64,000 nucleotides of DNA from RAM1 sp943372515. GTDB taxonomy: Bacteria > Pseudomonadota > Gammaproteobacteria > Burkholderiales > Burkholderiaceae_C. Every line of letters begins with the position of its first letter. The stretch's first letter is position 1. Shown here one piece after another: positions 50,219 through 58,900 of the stretch. Below the pieces are notes generated by a model that saw only the letters and a program-made list of their open reading frames with translations, was not told the origin of the DNA and did not search any database. The stretch is taken from contig CALRYY010000011.1 in assembly GCA_943372515.1 (NCBI GenBank), positions 1 to 64,000 of the forward strand, written 5' to 3'. The translations under genes and the position numbers were made by a program.

Positions 50219-52633
50219 ATGTCCGGACACATTCCCCTGCCTGCCGATCCCCTTGACCTGCCGCTGTTGCCCCTGCGCGATGTGGTGGTGTTTCCGCACA
50301 TGGTCATTCCGCTGTTTGTCGGGCGGCCCAAGAGCATCAAGGCCCTGGAAGCCGCGATGGAGGCCGAGCGCCGCATCATGCTGGTAGCGCAGAAGGCTGC
50401 CGCCAAGGACGAACCGTCGGTGGCCGACATGTTCGACGTGGGCTGTGTATCCACCATCCTGCAGATGCTCAAGCTGCCTGATGGCACCGTCAAGGTGCTG
50501 GTTGAAGGCCAGCAACGCGCACGGGTGAACCGTATCGACGAAGGCGAGAGCCATTTCTCTGCCAACGTCACACCGGTGGCTGCCGTGGCGGACCAGAAGA
50601 CCAGCGAGATCGAGGCCCTGCGCCGCGCCGTGATGCAACAGTTTGACCAGTACGTCAAACTCAACAAGAAAATCCCGCCGGAAATCCTCACGTCGATCTC
50701 CAGCATTGACGACCCGGGCCGCCTGGCCGACACCATTGCCGCCCACCTGCCGCTCAAGCTGGACAACAAGCAGATCGTGCTGGACCTGGCCGATGTGAAG
50801 CTGCGCCTGGAAAACCTGTTTGAGCAGATCGAGCGCGAAGTCGACATCCTGAATGTAGACAAAAAGATCCGCGGACGCGTCAAGCGCCAGATGGAAAAAA
50901 ACCAGCGCGACTTCTACCTGAACGAACAGGTCAAGGCCATCCAGAAGGAACTGGGCGAAGGTGAAGAGGGCGCGGACATCGAAGAGATCGAAAAGAAGAT
51001 CAAGGCCGCCAAGATGCCCAAGGATGCCTTGAAGAAGGCCGAGGGAGAACTCAAGAAGCTCAAGCTGATGTCACCCATGTCGGCCGAAGCCACGGTGGTG
51101 CGCAACTACATCGACGTGCTGGTCGGCCTGCCCTGGAGCAAGAAGACCAAGATCAAGCACGACCTGGGCAATGCCGAGGAAGTCCTGAACGCCGACCACT
51201 ACGGGCTGGACAAGGTCAAGGACCGCATCCTTGAGTACCTCGCGGTCCAGCAGCGCGTGGACAAGGTCAAGGCGCCCATCCTGTGCCTGGTGGGGCCCCC
51301 GGGTGTGGGCAAGACCTCTTTGGGGCAGTCCATTGCCAAGGCGACCGGGCGCAAATATGTGCGCATGGCGCTGGGCGGCATGCGCGACGAGGCCGAGATC
51401 CGTGGCCACCGCCGCACCTACATCGGCGCGTTGCCGGGCAAGGTGCTGACCAACCTCAACAAGGCCGGGACGCGCAACCCGTTGTTCCTGCTCGACGAGA
51501 TTGACAAGCTGGGCACTGATTTCCGCGGCGACCCCTCCAGTGCTTTGCTGGAAGTGCTGGACCCGGAGCAGAACCACAAGTTCGGCGACCACTATGTCGA
51601 GGTCGACTTCGACCTGTCGGACGTAATGTTTGTTGCTACGTCCAACTCCATGAACATCCCGCCGGCGTTGCTGGACCGCATGGAAGTGATTCGCCTGTCG
51701 GGCTATACCGAAGACGAGAAGGCCAACATCGCGCTGAAGTACCTGCTGCCCAAGCAGATGGGCAACAACGGCGTGAAAGAAACCGAACTGCTGGTCACCG
51801 AAGACGCCGTGCGCGACATCATCCGCTACTACACCCGTGAAGCCGGTGTGCGTTCGCTGGAACGCGACCTGGGCAAGATCTGCCGCAAGGTCGTCAAGGG
51901 CTTGCTGCTCAAGAAGTACCAACCCCTGGTGACCGTCAACGCGGACAACCTCAATGATTTCCTGGGCGTGCGCAAGTACACCTATGGCCGTGCCGAGCAG
52001 CAAAACCAGGTGGGCCAGGTGGTGGGCCTGGCATGGACCGAAGTCGGCGGTGACCTGCTGACGATTGAAGCTGCACTGATGCCAGGCAAGGGCGTCATCA
52101 CCACGACCGGCTCGCTGGGCGATGTGATGAAGGAGTCCGTGGCGGCGGCCCGTACCGTGGTGCGCAGCCGGGCACGCGGCCTGGGCATCAAGGACGATGC
52201 GTTCGAAAAGAACGACATGCACATCCACGTACCCGACGGCGCCACGCCCAAGGACGGGCCCAGCGCAGGCGCGGCCATGACGACCGCGATCGTGTCGGCG
52301 CTCACCGGCATCCCGGTGCGCGGTGACGTGGCCATGACGGGCGAGATCACCCTGCGCGGCGAGGTCACGGCGATTGGTGGTTTGAAAGAAAAGCTGCTGG
52401 CAGCACTGCGGGGTGGCATCAAGACCGTGCTGATCCCTGAAGAGAACGCCAAAGACCTGCAGGAGATCCCGGACAATGTGAAGCAGGGCCTGGAGATCGT
52501 GCCGGTCAAGTGGATCGACAAGGTGCTGGAAGTGGCCCTGGAGCGTGTGCCCACGCCGTTGCCCGATGAAGAACCGGTGGCGGCAGCGCCTTTGGTAAAA
52601 GCGCCAGACGCGCCAGCATCGATCAAACACTGA
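50219..52633 (+). CDS. lon: ATP-dependent protease Lon
   Basis: Lon degrades misfolded and some regulatory proteins. The 804-residue chain has the N-terminal substrate-binding domain (LPLLPLRDVVVFPHMVIPLFVG), the AAA+ module with Walker A GPPGVGKTS and Walker B FLLDEIDKLG, and a protease domain with the catalytic Ser in PKDGPSAGAAM and the Lys in AIGGLKEKLLAA. The C-terminal tail after EVALERVPTPLP is slightly extended. A possible sigma-32 promoter lies upstream. tRNA-Gly follows after 51 bases with its own promoter. Confidence 0.98.
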   Translation: MSGHIPLPADPLDLPLLPLRDVVVFPHMVIPLFVGRPKSIKALEAAMEAERRIMLVAQKAAAKDEPSVADMFDVGCVSTILQMLKLPDGTVKVLVEGQQRARVNRIDEGESHFSANVTPVAAVADQKTSEIEALRRAVMQQFDQYVKLNKKIPPEILTSISSIDDPGRLADTIAAHLPLKLDNKQIVLDLADVKLRLENLFEQIEREVDILNVDKKIRGRVKRQMEKNQRDFYLNEQVKAIQKELGEGEEGADIEEIEKKIKAAKMPKDALKKAEGELKKLKLMSPMSAEATVVRNYIDVLVGLPWSKKTKIKHDLGNAEEVLNADHYGLDKVKDRILEYLAVQQRVDKVKAPILCLVGPPGVGKTSLGQSIAKATGRKYVRMALGGMRDEAEIRGHRRTYIGALPGKVLTNLNKAGTRNPLFLLDEIDKLGTDFRGDPSSALLEVLDPEQNHKFGDHYVEVDFDLSDVMFVATSNSMNIPPALLDRMEVIRLSGYTEDEKANIALKYLLPKQMGNNGVKETELLVTEDAVRDIIRYYTREAGVRSLERDLGKICRKVVKGLLLKKYQPLVTVNADNLNDFLGVRKYTYGRAEQQNQVGQVVGLAWTEVGGDLLTIEAALMPGKGVITTTGSLGDVMKESVAAARTVVRSRARGLGIKDDAFEKNDMHIHVPDGATPKDGPSAGAAMTTAIVSALTGIPVRGDVAMTGEITLRGEVTAIGGLKEKLLAALRGGIKTVLIPEENAKDLQEIPDNVKQGLEIVPVKWIDKVLEVALERVPTPLPDEEPVAAAPLVKAPDAPASIKH

Positions 52634-52640
52634 ATCTCAG

Positions 52641-52670
52641 TTGCGCAGGCCTTAAAATCTGCGCTATAAT
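52641..52670 (+). promoter_or_regulatory. Promoter of the tRNA-Gly/Cys/Leu cluster
   Basis: A perfect TATAAT (52665-52670) lies 14 bases upstream of tRNA-Gly. TTGCGC at 52641-52646, 18 bases before it, is a partial -35. The TATAAT lies 32 bases past the lon stop. Confidence 0.7.
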
Positions 52671-52684
52671 TCGAGGCTCGAAAT

Positions 52685-52760
52685 GCGGGAATAGCTCAGT
52701 TGGTAGAGCGCAACCTTGCCAAGGTTGAGGTCGAGAGTTCGAGACTCTTTTCCCGCTCCA
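52685..52760 (+). tRNA. tRNA-Gly(GCC)
   Basis: A 76-base tRNA. Acceptor stem GCGGGAA pairs with TTCCCGC (52750-52756). Anticodon loop TTGCCAA gives GCC, reading GGC and GGU. The T-loop TTCGAGAC is present, the discriminator is T and CCA is encoded. Confidence 0.96.
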
Positions 52761-52767
52761 GATTTCC

Positions 52768-52796
52768 AAAAAGGGAAGCTCCGGCTTCCCTTTTTT
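52768..52796 (+). terminator. Terminator between tRNA-Gly and tRNA-Cys
   Basis: AAAAAGGGAAGC and GCTTCCCTTTTTT form a 12-bp stem around a four-base loop (TCCG), ending in a T-run. It is symmetrical enough to work in both directions. Confidence 0.8.
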
Positions 52797-52820
52797 GTGA
52801 GTAAAAATCCGAAATTACCC

Positions 52821-52894
52821 GGCGCGATAGCAAAGCGGTTATGCACCGGATTGCAAATCCGATCAGCCCAGTTCGACTCTGGGTCGCGCCTCCA
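52821..52894 (+). tRNA. tRNA-Cys(GCA)
   Basis: A 74-base tRNA. Acceptor stem GGCGCGA pairs with TCGCGCC (52884-52890). Anticodon loop TTGCAAA gives GCA. The discriminator is T (U73), the main identity base for CysRS, and CCA is encoded. Confidence 0.96.
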
Positions 52895-52899
52895 GATTT

Positions 52900-52933
52900 A
52901 CAGCCCCGCCAACACCGTTGCCGGGGCTGTTTT
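52900..52933 (+). terminator. Terminator between tRNA-Cys and tRNA-Leu
   Basis: ACAGCCCCG (52900-52908) pairs with CGGGGCTGT (52922-52930), and TTTT closes at 52930-52933. Confidence 0.75.
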
Positions 52934-52952
52934 GTTTGACAATAGGTTGTCC

Positions 52953-53044
52953 GCCCGGATGGTGAAATTGGTAGACACAGCGGACTTAAAATCCGCCGCT
53001 TGCTGAAAGGCGGCGTACCGGTTCAAGCCCGGTTCCGGGTACCA
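52953..53044 (+). tRNA. tRNA-Leu(UAA)
   Basis: A 92-base class II tRNA. Acceptor stem GCCCGGA pairs with TCCGGGT (53034-53040), with a G-U pair at the end. Anticodon loop CTTAAAA gives TAA. A long variable arm (CGCTTGCTGAAAGGCGGCG) is present, the discriminator is A and CCA is encoded. Confidence 0.95.
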
Positions 53045-53058
53045 GATGAAAGCACGTC

Positions 53059-53697
53059 ATGCCACGCTATAACGCCCCGTTTGAAATCCATGTTCATGGT
53101 GACGTGCCCTTGCGCGCCGACGTGGGCTTTGCCCAGATCCAGGACGCACTGAAACCCCTGTGGAAATACGCCGGTGCCAAATCGCTGGCCGACGGCGCCC
53201 AGAGCAGCTACGAAGAAGAGCCGGGCATCAAGTTCGACGCGCCCGAGCACCTGTTGCAGATGTGCTGGACCGTGCCGGGTGACGAAGACTTCCGCCAGTC
53301 GCTGGACGAAATGTGCATGAATCTCAATGAGCTGGCCCAGGAGGGAGCGGCCATTGAGGTGACGTTCTACGATGCCGACTTTGACGAGGAAGAAGAATCG
53401 CCCGGCGCCGAGTCGCGCGACGATTTCGTGATGCTCTTCGTCGGCCCCACGCCCGCAGCCATCATGCAGGTGCAACGCGACCTGCTGGTGCAGGACGTCG
53501 TGAACATGATGGAGCGTCACTTTGACGGCTCCGAACTGGGTGGCGTGGTGGCAGAGATCGACAAGCTGTTTGGCCAGCGCTTTGACGAACTGGTCAATTC
53601 GCTCGAGCTGGGCCGGCCCCCAAGGGGTTCGGGTGGATCAGGCGGCTCTGGTGGCCCAGGCCATGGCGGCGGCCGCCGCCCCCGCCATCTCCATTGA
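53059..53697 (+). CDS. Conserved acidic protein of unknown function with Gly/His-rich tail
   Basis: The 212-residue protein starts at ATG 53059, 14 bases after tRNA-Leu. I do not recognise the family with confidence. Residues 1-175 form a mixed alpha/beta domain with a strongly acidic stretch (YDADFDEEEESPGAESRDD, about 104-122). Residues about 187-212 are a disordered tail of Gly, Ser, Arg and His (SGGSGGSGGPGHGGGRRP). There is no signal peptide or membrane segment. The acidic stretch and the His-rich end might bind metal or a basic partner, but this is inference. It is followed on the same strand by the MFS gene after 42 bases. Confidence 0.75.
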   Translation: MPRYNAPFEIHVHGDVPLRADVGFAQIQDALKPLWKYAGAKSLADGAQSSYEEEPGIKFDAPEHLLQMCWTVPGDEDFRQSLDEMCMNLNELAQEGAAIEVTFYDADFDEEEESPGAESRDDFVMLFVGPTPAAIMQVQRDLLVQDVVNMMERHFDGSELGGVVAEIDKLFGQRFDELVNSLELGRPPRGSGGSGGSGGPGHGGGRRPRHLH

Positions 53698-53739
53698 CAC
53701 GCAGCTGGGCTATGCTGTGCTCCGCTTCAGGAGACAGCG

Positions 53740-55050
53740 ATGGCCCTTTTCCCGCAAGATGCCCTTCAGCCCGGCGTGCGCAAGCGCGAGGTGTTTGGCT
53801 GGGCGATGTACGACTTTGCCAACTCGGGCTACACCACGGTGGTGATCACTGCGGTGTTCGCAGCGTATTTTGTCGGGGGCATTGCACAAAAAGCCGAATG
53901 GGCCACATTCGCCTGGACGGCAGCGCTCAGCGTGTCGTACGCCATCGTCATGCTCACCATGCCCAGTATCGGTGCTTATGCCGACCTGCGTGCCGCCAAG
54001 AAGCGCCTGCTCATGATCACCACGGCGGGCTGCGTGGTAGCTACGGCAGCGCTGGCATTCGCGGGCCCAGGCAGCGTGGCGCTGGCCATTGTGCTCATCA
54101 TCGTCTCCAACACGTTTTTTGCCTGGGGCGAGTCGCTGACTGCGGCCTTTTTGCCCGAGCTGGCACGCCCTGACGCCATGGGTAAAGTCAGCGGCTGGGG
54201 CTGGGCCTTTGGCTATTTTGGCGGCATGCTCGCCCTGGGGATCTGCCTGGGCTACGTGATCTGGGCGCAGGGCCAGGGGATCAAGGCCGAGCAGTTTGTG
54301 CCGGTCACCATGCTGATCACCGCGGTGATCTACGGCGCGGCCTCGCTGGTGACCTTCAGGTTGTTGGGCGAGCGCGCGCAGCCCAACCCGGCGGCCATGC
54401 AGCAAAGCGGCCTGCGCGCGTCGCTGTCGCGGCTGCGGCACACCTTTGCCCAGGCCCGCCGGTACACGGACTTCATGTGGTTGCTGGCTTGCGCGGTGTT
54501 CTACCAGGGGGGCGTTGCGGTGGCTATCACGCTGGCCGCCATTTACGCCGAGCAGGTGATCGGCTTTTTGCCGCAGGAAACCATGGTGTTGATTTTTGTA
54601 CTGAACTTTGCGGCGGCCGCGGGTGCATTTGGCTGGGGGTATTTTCAGGACCGTGTGGGCCACAAGCTCGCGTTGGGCATCACGCTGGTGGGTTGGGTGG
54701 CCACCTGTGTCATCGCGGCCATCACCACCACCAAGGGGGGCTTCTGGTATGCCGCCGCGATCGCGGGAGTGTGCATGGGGGCCAGCCAGTCAGCAGGGCG
54801 CGCCATGGCCGGCATGCTGGCGCCGCGCGCGCAAGTGGCCGAGTTTTATGGCCTGTGGACCTTTGCCACGCGCCTGGCAGGCATCATTGGGCCGCTGAGT
54901 TACGGAGCCATCACCTGGATGACCGGTGGTGATCAGCGCACCGCCATCCTTTGCACTGCCGTGCTGTTCATGGTGGGGCTCGTGCTGCTGGTGCCGGTGA
55001 ACATGCAGCGGGGGCGTGGGGCTGCGCTGGCCGCAGACGCTCAGGCCTGA
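53740..55050 (+). CDS. MFS transporter, UMF1/ATG22-like
   Basis: The 436-residue membrane protein has about twelve hydrophobic segments. The start WAMYDFANSGYTTVVITAVF is the signature of the UMF1 (Vacuole effluxer Atg22-like) branch of the major facilitator superfamily. A central cytoplasmic loop (GERAQPNPAAMQQSG) separates the two halves. Yeast Atg22 exports amino acids from the vacuole; bacterial members have no proven substrate. Its end overlaps the convergent murI by ten bases. Confidence 0.88.
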   Translation: MALFPQDALQPGVRKREVFGWAMYDFANSGYTTVVITAVFAAYFVGGIAQKAEWATFAWTAALSVSYAIVMLTMPSIGAYADLRAAKKRLLMITTAGCVVATAALAFAGPGSVALAIVLIIVSNTFFAWGESLTAAFLPELARPDAMGKVSGWGWAFGYFGGMLALGICLGYVIWAQGQGIKAEQFVPVTMLITAVIYGAASLVTFRLLGERAQPNPAAMQQSGLRASLSRLRHTFAQARRYTDFMWLLACAVFYQGGVAVAITLAAIYAEQVIGFLPQETMVLIFVLNFAAAAGAFGWGYFQDRVGHKLALGITLVGWVATCVIAAITTTKGGFWYAAAIAGVCMGASQSAGRAMAGMLAPRAQVAEFYGLWTFATRLAGIIGPLSYGAITWMTGGDQRTAILCTAVLFMVGLVLLVPVNMQRGRGAALAADAQA

Positions 55051-55856
55051 ACGGTCAGCCAGCGGGTGGCCGCTGCCTGCAAGGCGGCGGCGCTGCCCGT
55101 GCTGAGCAACACGAGCTCGCCCCGGGCGCGCGGCGACAGCAAGCCTGCCGTGGCCAGCAGGCGCTGCGTCTGCCGCGCCACGGGCTCGCCGGTTTCCACC
55201 AGTCCGACGCCGGGGCCGGTCAGGTGGCGCAACACACTGGCGGCAAACGGGTAGTGGGTGCAGCCCAGCACGAGTGTGTCGATCTGGCCCGGCTGCGTGC
55301 CGAACCGGCCCATGGAGGCTGTGTAGTGCGCGCAGAGTTTTTCGATTTTTGCCGTATCTGCGTCTTCGATGGCCTCTGCCAGCCCGTCGCAGGGCTGCAG
55401 TACAAAGCGCGCCTGGCCGGCCAGCGATGCATGCAATGCGCCGAATTTGTGGCTGCCCAGCGTGCCGCGCGTGGCCATCACGCCCACATGGCCGGTGCGC
55501 GTCAGCGCTGCAGCAGGCTTGAGCGCCGGCTCCACGCCCACCAGCGCCAGGGCAGGGTGGGCGTCGCGCAGTTGCATGATGGCCGACGCCGTGGCGGTGT
55601 TGCAGGCCACCACCAGGGCCTTGATGTCATGGGTATCGCGCAGGCGTTGCGCCACCGCCAGCGAGCGTTCAACGACAAATGCATCACCCCGCTCGCCATA
55701 GGGCGCATGGGCGTTGTCGGCCAGATAGACGAAGTCTTCGCCCGGCAGCGCGGCCTGCAGCGCGCGAAGCACGCTCAGGCCACCGGCCCCGCTGTCAAAA
55801 ACGCCGATGGGCGCGTGTAGATCAGCCTGCCGCAACGGGAATATTCTTGAACTCAC
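55041..55856 (-). CDS. murI: Glutamate racemase
   Basis: MurI makes D-glutamate for peptidoglycan. The active-site segments are intact: IGVFDSGAGGLSVL, the first catalytic Cys in VVACNTATA and the second in LGCTHYPF. I place the start at GTG 55856 (VSSRIFPLRQADLHAP), giving 271 residues, near the normal 265-285. A TTG at 55835 is also possible, and an ATG at 55919 would extend deeper into the fumarase gene. With the GTG start the 5' end overlaps the fumarase 3' end by 35 bases on the same strand, so translation is probably coupled to it. The 3' end overlaps the convergent MFS gene. Confidence 0.92.
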   Translation of the reverse strand: MSSRIFPLRQADLHAPIGVFDSGAGGLSVLRALQAALPGEDFVYLADNAHAPYGERGDAFVVERSLAVAQRLRDTHDIKALVVACNTATASAIMQLRDAHPALALVGVEPALKPAAALTRTGHVGVMATRGTLGSHKFGALHASLAGQARFVLQPCDGLAEAIEDADTAKIEKLCAHYTASMGRFGTQPGQIDTLVLGCTHYPFAASVLRHLTGPGVGLVETGEPVARQTQRLLATAGLLSPRARGELVLLSTGSAAALQAAATRWLTVQA

Positions 55857-57363
55857 CTGTGGCAATGCGCTTTTGCCATTCGGCCGGGCCGGTGATGTGG
55901 GCGCTCGTGCCGCCTGCATCCACCGCCACCGTCACCGGCATGTCCACCACGTCAAATTCATAGATGGCTTCCATACCCAGGTCGGCAAAGCCCACGACCT
56001 TGGCGGTCTTGATTGCCTTGGACACCAGGTAGGCGGCGCCGCCCACGGCCATGAGGTAGGCGCTCTGGTGCTTCTTGATGGCCTCGATGGCGACCGGGCC
56101 GCGCTCGGACTTGCCGATCATCGCGATCAGGCCGGTTTCGGCCAGCATCATCTCGGTGAAACCGTCCATGCGCGTGGCCGTGGTGGGGCCTGCGGGGCCC
56201 ACGGCTTCGTCACGCACAGGGTCCACAGGGCCGACGTAGTAGATGACCCGGTTGGTGAAGTCCACCGGCAGCTTTTCGCCCTTGGCCAGCATGTCCTTGA
56301 TGCGCTTGTGCGCGGCATCGCGGCCGGTCAGCATCTTGCCGTTCAGCAGCAGCGTGTCGCCCGGCTTCCAGCCAGCCACTTCTTCTTTTGACAGCGTGTT
56401 GAGGTCCACGCGCTTGCTCTTTTTGGTGTCGGGCGTCCACTGCACGTCAGGCCACAGGTCCAGCGACGGCGCGTCCAGGTACACCGGGCCCGAGCCGTCC
56501 ATCACAAAGTGGGCATGGCGCGTGGCGGCGCAGTTGGGGATCATGGCCACGGGCTTGCTGGCCGCGTGCGTGGGGTACATTTTGATCTTGATGTCCAGCA
56601 CGGTGGTCAGGCCACCCAGGCCCTGCGCACCGATGCCCAGGGCGTTGACCTTCTCATACAGCTCCAGGCGCAGTTCTTCGGTCTTGTTGCTGGGGCCGCG
56701 GGCAATCAGCTCGTACATGTCGATGTCGTCCATCAACGACTCCTTGGCCATCAGCATGGCCTTCTCGGCCGTGCCGCCAATGCCGATGCCCAGCATGCCG
56801 GGCGGGCACCAGCCCGCGCCCATGGTGGGCACGGTTTTGAGCACCCAGTCGACCACGCTGTCGCCGGGGTTGAGCATGATCATCTTGCTTTTGTTCTCGC
56901 TGCCGCCGCCTTTGGCGGCCACGGTCACGTCCACTGTGTTGCCGGGCACGATCTCGGTGAAGATCACCGCCGGTGTGTTGTCCCTGGTGTTCTTGCGTTC
57001 AAACTGCGGGTCGGCCACCACACTGGCGCGCAGGGTGTTGTCGGGGTGGTTGTAGCCACGGCGCACGCCTTCGTTGATGGCGTCGTCCAGGCTGCCGGTG
57101 AAACCCTCCCAGCGCACATCCATGCCCACCTTCAGGAACACGTTGACGATGCCCGTGTCCTGGCAGATCGGGCGCTGGCCCGTCGCGCTCATCTTGCTGT
57201 TGGTCAGAATCTGCGCAATCGCGTCCTTGGCTGCCGGGCTTTGCTCGCGCTCGTAGGCGCGCGCCAGGTGCGCGATGAAGTCAGCGGGGTGGTAGTAGCT
57301 GATGTACTGGAGCGCGGCGGCGACAGATTCGATCAGGTCGGCCTGCTTGATGGTGGTGGTCAT
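55822..57363 (-). CDS. Fumarate hydratase, class I (iron-sulfur)
   Basis: The 513-residue single-chain enzyme converts fumarate to L-malate in the TCA cycle using an oxygen-labile [4Fe-4S] cluster. The first cluster Cys is seen in GQRPICQDTG, the others in IPNCAATRH and around GWCPPGMLGIGIGG. The C-terminal beta-type domain has GPTTATRMDGFTEMML and VGGAAYLVSKAIK. The class II enzyme is encoded divergently 86 bases away. Its 3' end overlaps murI. Confidence 0.95.
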   Translation of the reverse strand: MTTTIKQADLIESVAAALQYISYYHPADFIAHLARAYEREQSPAAKDAIAQILTNSKMSATGQRPICQDTGIVNVFLKVGMDVRWEGFTGSLDDAINEGVRRGYNHPDNTLRASVVADPQFERKNTRDNTPAVIFTEIVPGNTVDVTVAAKGGGSENKSKMIMLNPGDSVVDWVLKTVPTMGAGWCPPGMLGIGIGGTAEKAMLMAKESLMDDIDMYELIARGPSNKTEELRLELYEKVNALGIGAQGLGGLTTVLDIKIKMYPTHAASKPVAMIPNCAATRHAHFVMDGSGPVYLDAPSLDLWPDVQWTPDTKKSKRVDLNTLSKEEVAGWKPGDTLLLNGKMLTGRDAAHKRIKDMLAKGEKLPVDFTNRVIYYVGPVDPVRDEAVGPAGPTTATRMDGFTEMMLAETGLIAMIGKSERGPVAIEAIKKHQSAYLMAVGGAAYLVSKAIKTAKVVGFADLGMEAIYEFDVVDMPVTVAVDAGGTSAHITGPAEWQKRIATGEFKNIPVAAG

Positions 57364-57449
57364 GGTGGGGCTGTAAGTGTGAAAAGTCTGCTACGGTACG
57401 GCGGCAACCCGCTATTTTGACAGGTCACCTGACAGCAGACGGACACGCC

Positions 57450-58841
57450 ATGAACACACGCCGCACCCGCACTGAACACGACACGTTTGGCCCGATAGAG
57501 GTTCCAGCCGATCGCCTGTGGGGCGCGCAGACGCAGCGTTCGCTTCACAACTTCGACATCTCCGGCGAGCGCCAGCCGCGCGAGATCATCCGCGCGCTGG
57601 CGCAGGTCAAGCGCGCGTCGGCCACCGTCAACCATGCGCTGGGCCTGCTGGACGCTGCCAAAACCCAGGCTATTGGGGCCGCGGCCGACGAGGTGATTGC
57701 GGGTGGGCACGAGGGCGAATTCCCGCTGGTGGTCTGGCAAACTGGCTCAGGCACGCAGACCAACATGAACGTCAACGAGGTGCTGGCCAACCGTGCCAGC
57801 GAGTTGCTGGGCGGGGCGCGTGGCGAGGGCCGCAGCGTGCACCCCAACGACGATGTGAACAAGAGCCAGTCCAGCAACGACGTGTTCCCAACCGCCATGC
57901 ATGTGGCGGCGGTGGACGCCATTACCCACCGGCTGCTGCCCGCCATCGCGAAGCTGCGCACGACACTTGAGGCCAAGGCGGATGAATTCCAATCCATCGT
58001 CAAGATCGGCCGTACCCACCTGCAGGACGCCACGCCGCTGACGCTGGGGCAGGAGTTTTCAGGCTACGCCGCGCAGCTTGCGCATGGCGAGGCCCATGTG
58101 CGCGCCGCCTTGCCCCACCTGTGCGAGCTGGCCCTGGGTGGCACGGCGGTGGGTACGGGCCTGAACGCACCCAGGGGCTATGCCGTGGCCGTGGCGGCCG
58201 AGTTGGCGCAGCTGACCGGGCTGCCGTTCGTCACCGCCCCCAACAAGTTTGAAGCCCTGGCTAGCGTGGACGCGCTGGTGCATGCCCACGGCGCGCTCAA
58301 GACGCTGGCCGCCAGCCTGACCAAAATTGCCAACGACGTGCGCTGGCTGGCCAGCGGGCCGCGCAGCGGCATCGGCGAGCTGAGCATCCCCGAGAATGAA
58401 CCCGGCTCGTCCATCATGCCGGGCAAGGTCAACCCCACGCAGAGCGAGGCGCTGACCATGCTGGCCGCGCAGGTGATGGGCAACGATGTGGCCATCAACA
58501 TCGGCGGCGCGTCGGGCAACTTTGAGCTCAACGTGTTCCGCCCCATGGTGGCGCACAATTTTTTGCAGAGCGTGCGCCTGCTGGCCGACGGCATGGTGAG
58601 CTTCAACGACCATTGCGCCGTGGGCATTGAGCCCAACCGCGAGCGCATTGCCGAGCTGGTGGACCGCTCGTTGATGCTGGTGACGGCGCTGAACCCGCAC
58701 ATCGGCTATGACAAGGCGGCGGCCATTGCCAAGAAGGCCCACCAGGAAGGCACCAGCCTGCGCGAGGCTGCAATAGCAACAGGTTATGTGACAGATGTGC
58801 AATTTGACCAGTGGGTGCGTGCCGACCAGATGACCGGATGA
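57450..58841 (+). CDS. fumC: Fumarate hydratase, class II
   Basis: The ATG at 57450 (MNTRRTRTEHDTFGPIEVP) gives 463 residues, the usual length for the oxygen-stable, iron-free FumC; the upstream ATG at 57417 adds 11 unlikely residues. The superfamily signature GSSIMPGKVNPTQSEA, the TGSGTQTNMNVNEV and the GRTHLQDATPLTLGQEF segments are intact. FumC usually serves under oxidative stress or iron shortage, when the class I enzyme fails. The two genes share a divergent 86-base control region. PhoD-type phosphatase follows after 59 bases. Confidence 0.97.
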   Translation: MNTRRTRTEHDTFGPIEVPADRLWGAQTQRSLHNFDISGERQPREIIRALAQVKRASATVNHALGLLDAAKTQAIGAAADEVIAGGHEGEFPLVVWQTGSGTQTNMNVNEVLANRASELLGGARGEGRSVHPNDDVNKSQSSNDVFPTAMHVAAVDAITHRLLPAIAKLRTTLEAKADEFQSIVKIGRTHLQDATPLTLGQEFSGYAAQLAHGEAHVRAALPHLCELALGGTAVGTGLNAPRGYAVAVAAELAQLTGLPFVTAPNKFEALASVDALVHAHGALKTLAASLTKIANDVRWLASGPRSGIGELSIPENEPGSSIMPGKVNPTQSEALTMLAAQVMGNDVAINIGGASGNFELNVFRPMVAHNFLQSVRLLADGMVSFNDHCAVGIEPNRERIAELVDRSLMLVTALNPHIGYDKAAAIAKKAHQEGTSLREAAIATGYVTDVQFDQWVRADQMTG

Positions 58842-58900
58842 CAGCCACAAGGTAAGCTCAGGGCAGGGGAGCAGGCGCCCGAACTGCCCCGGAGACCTGG

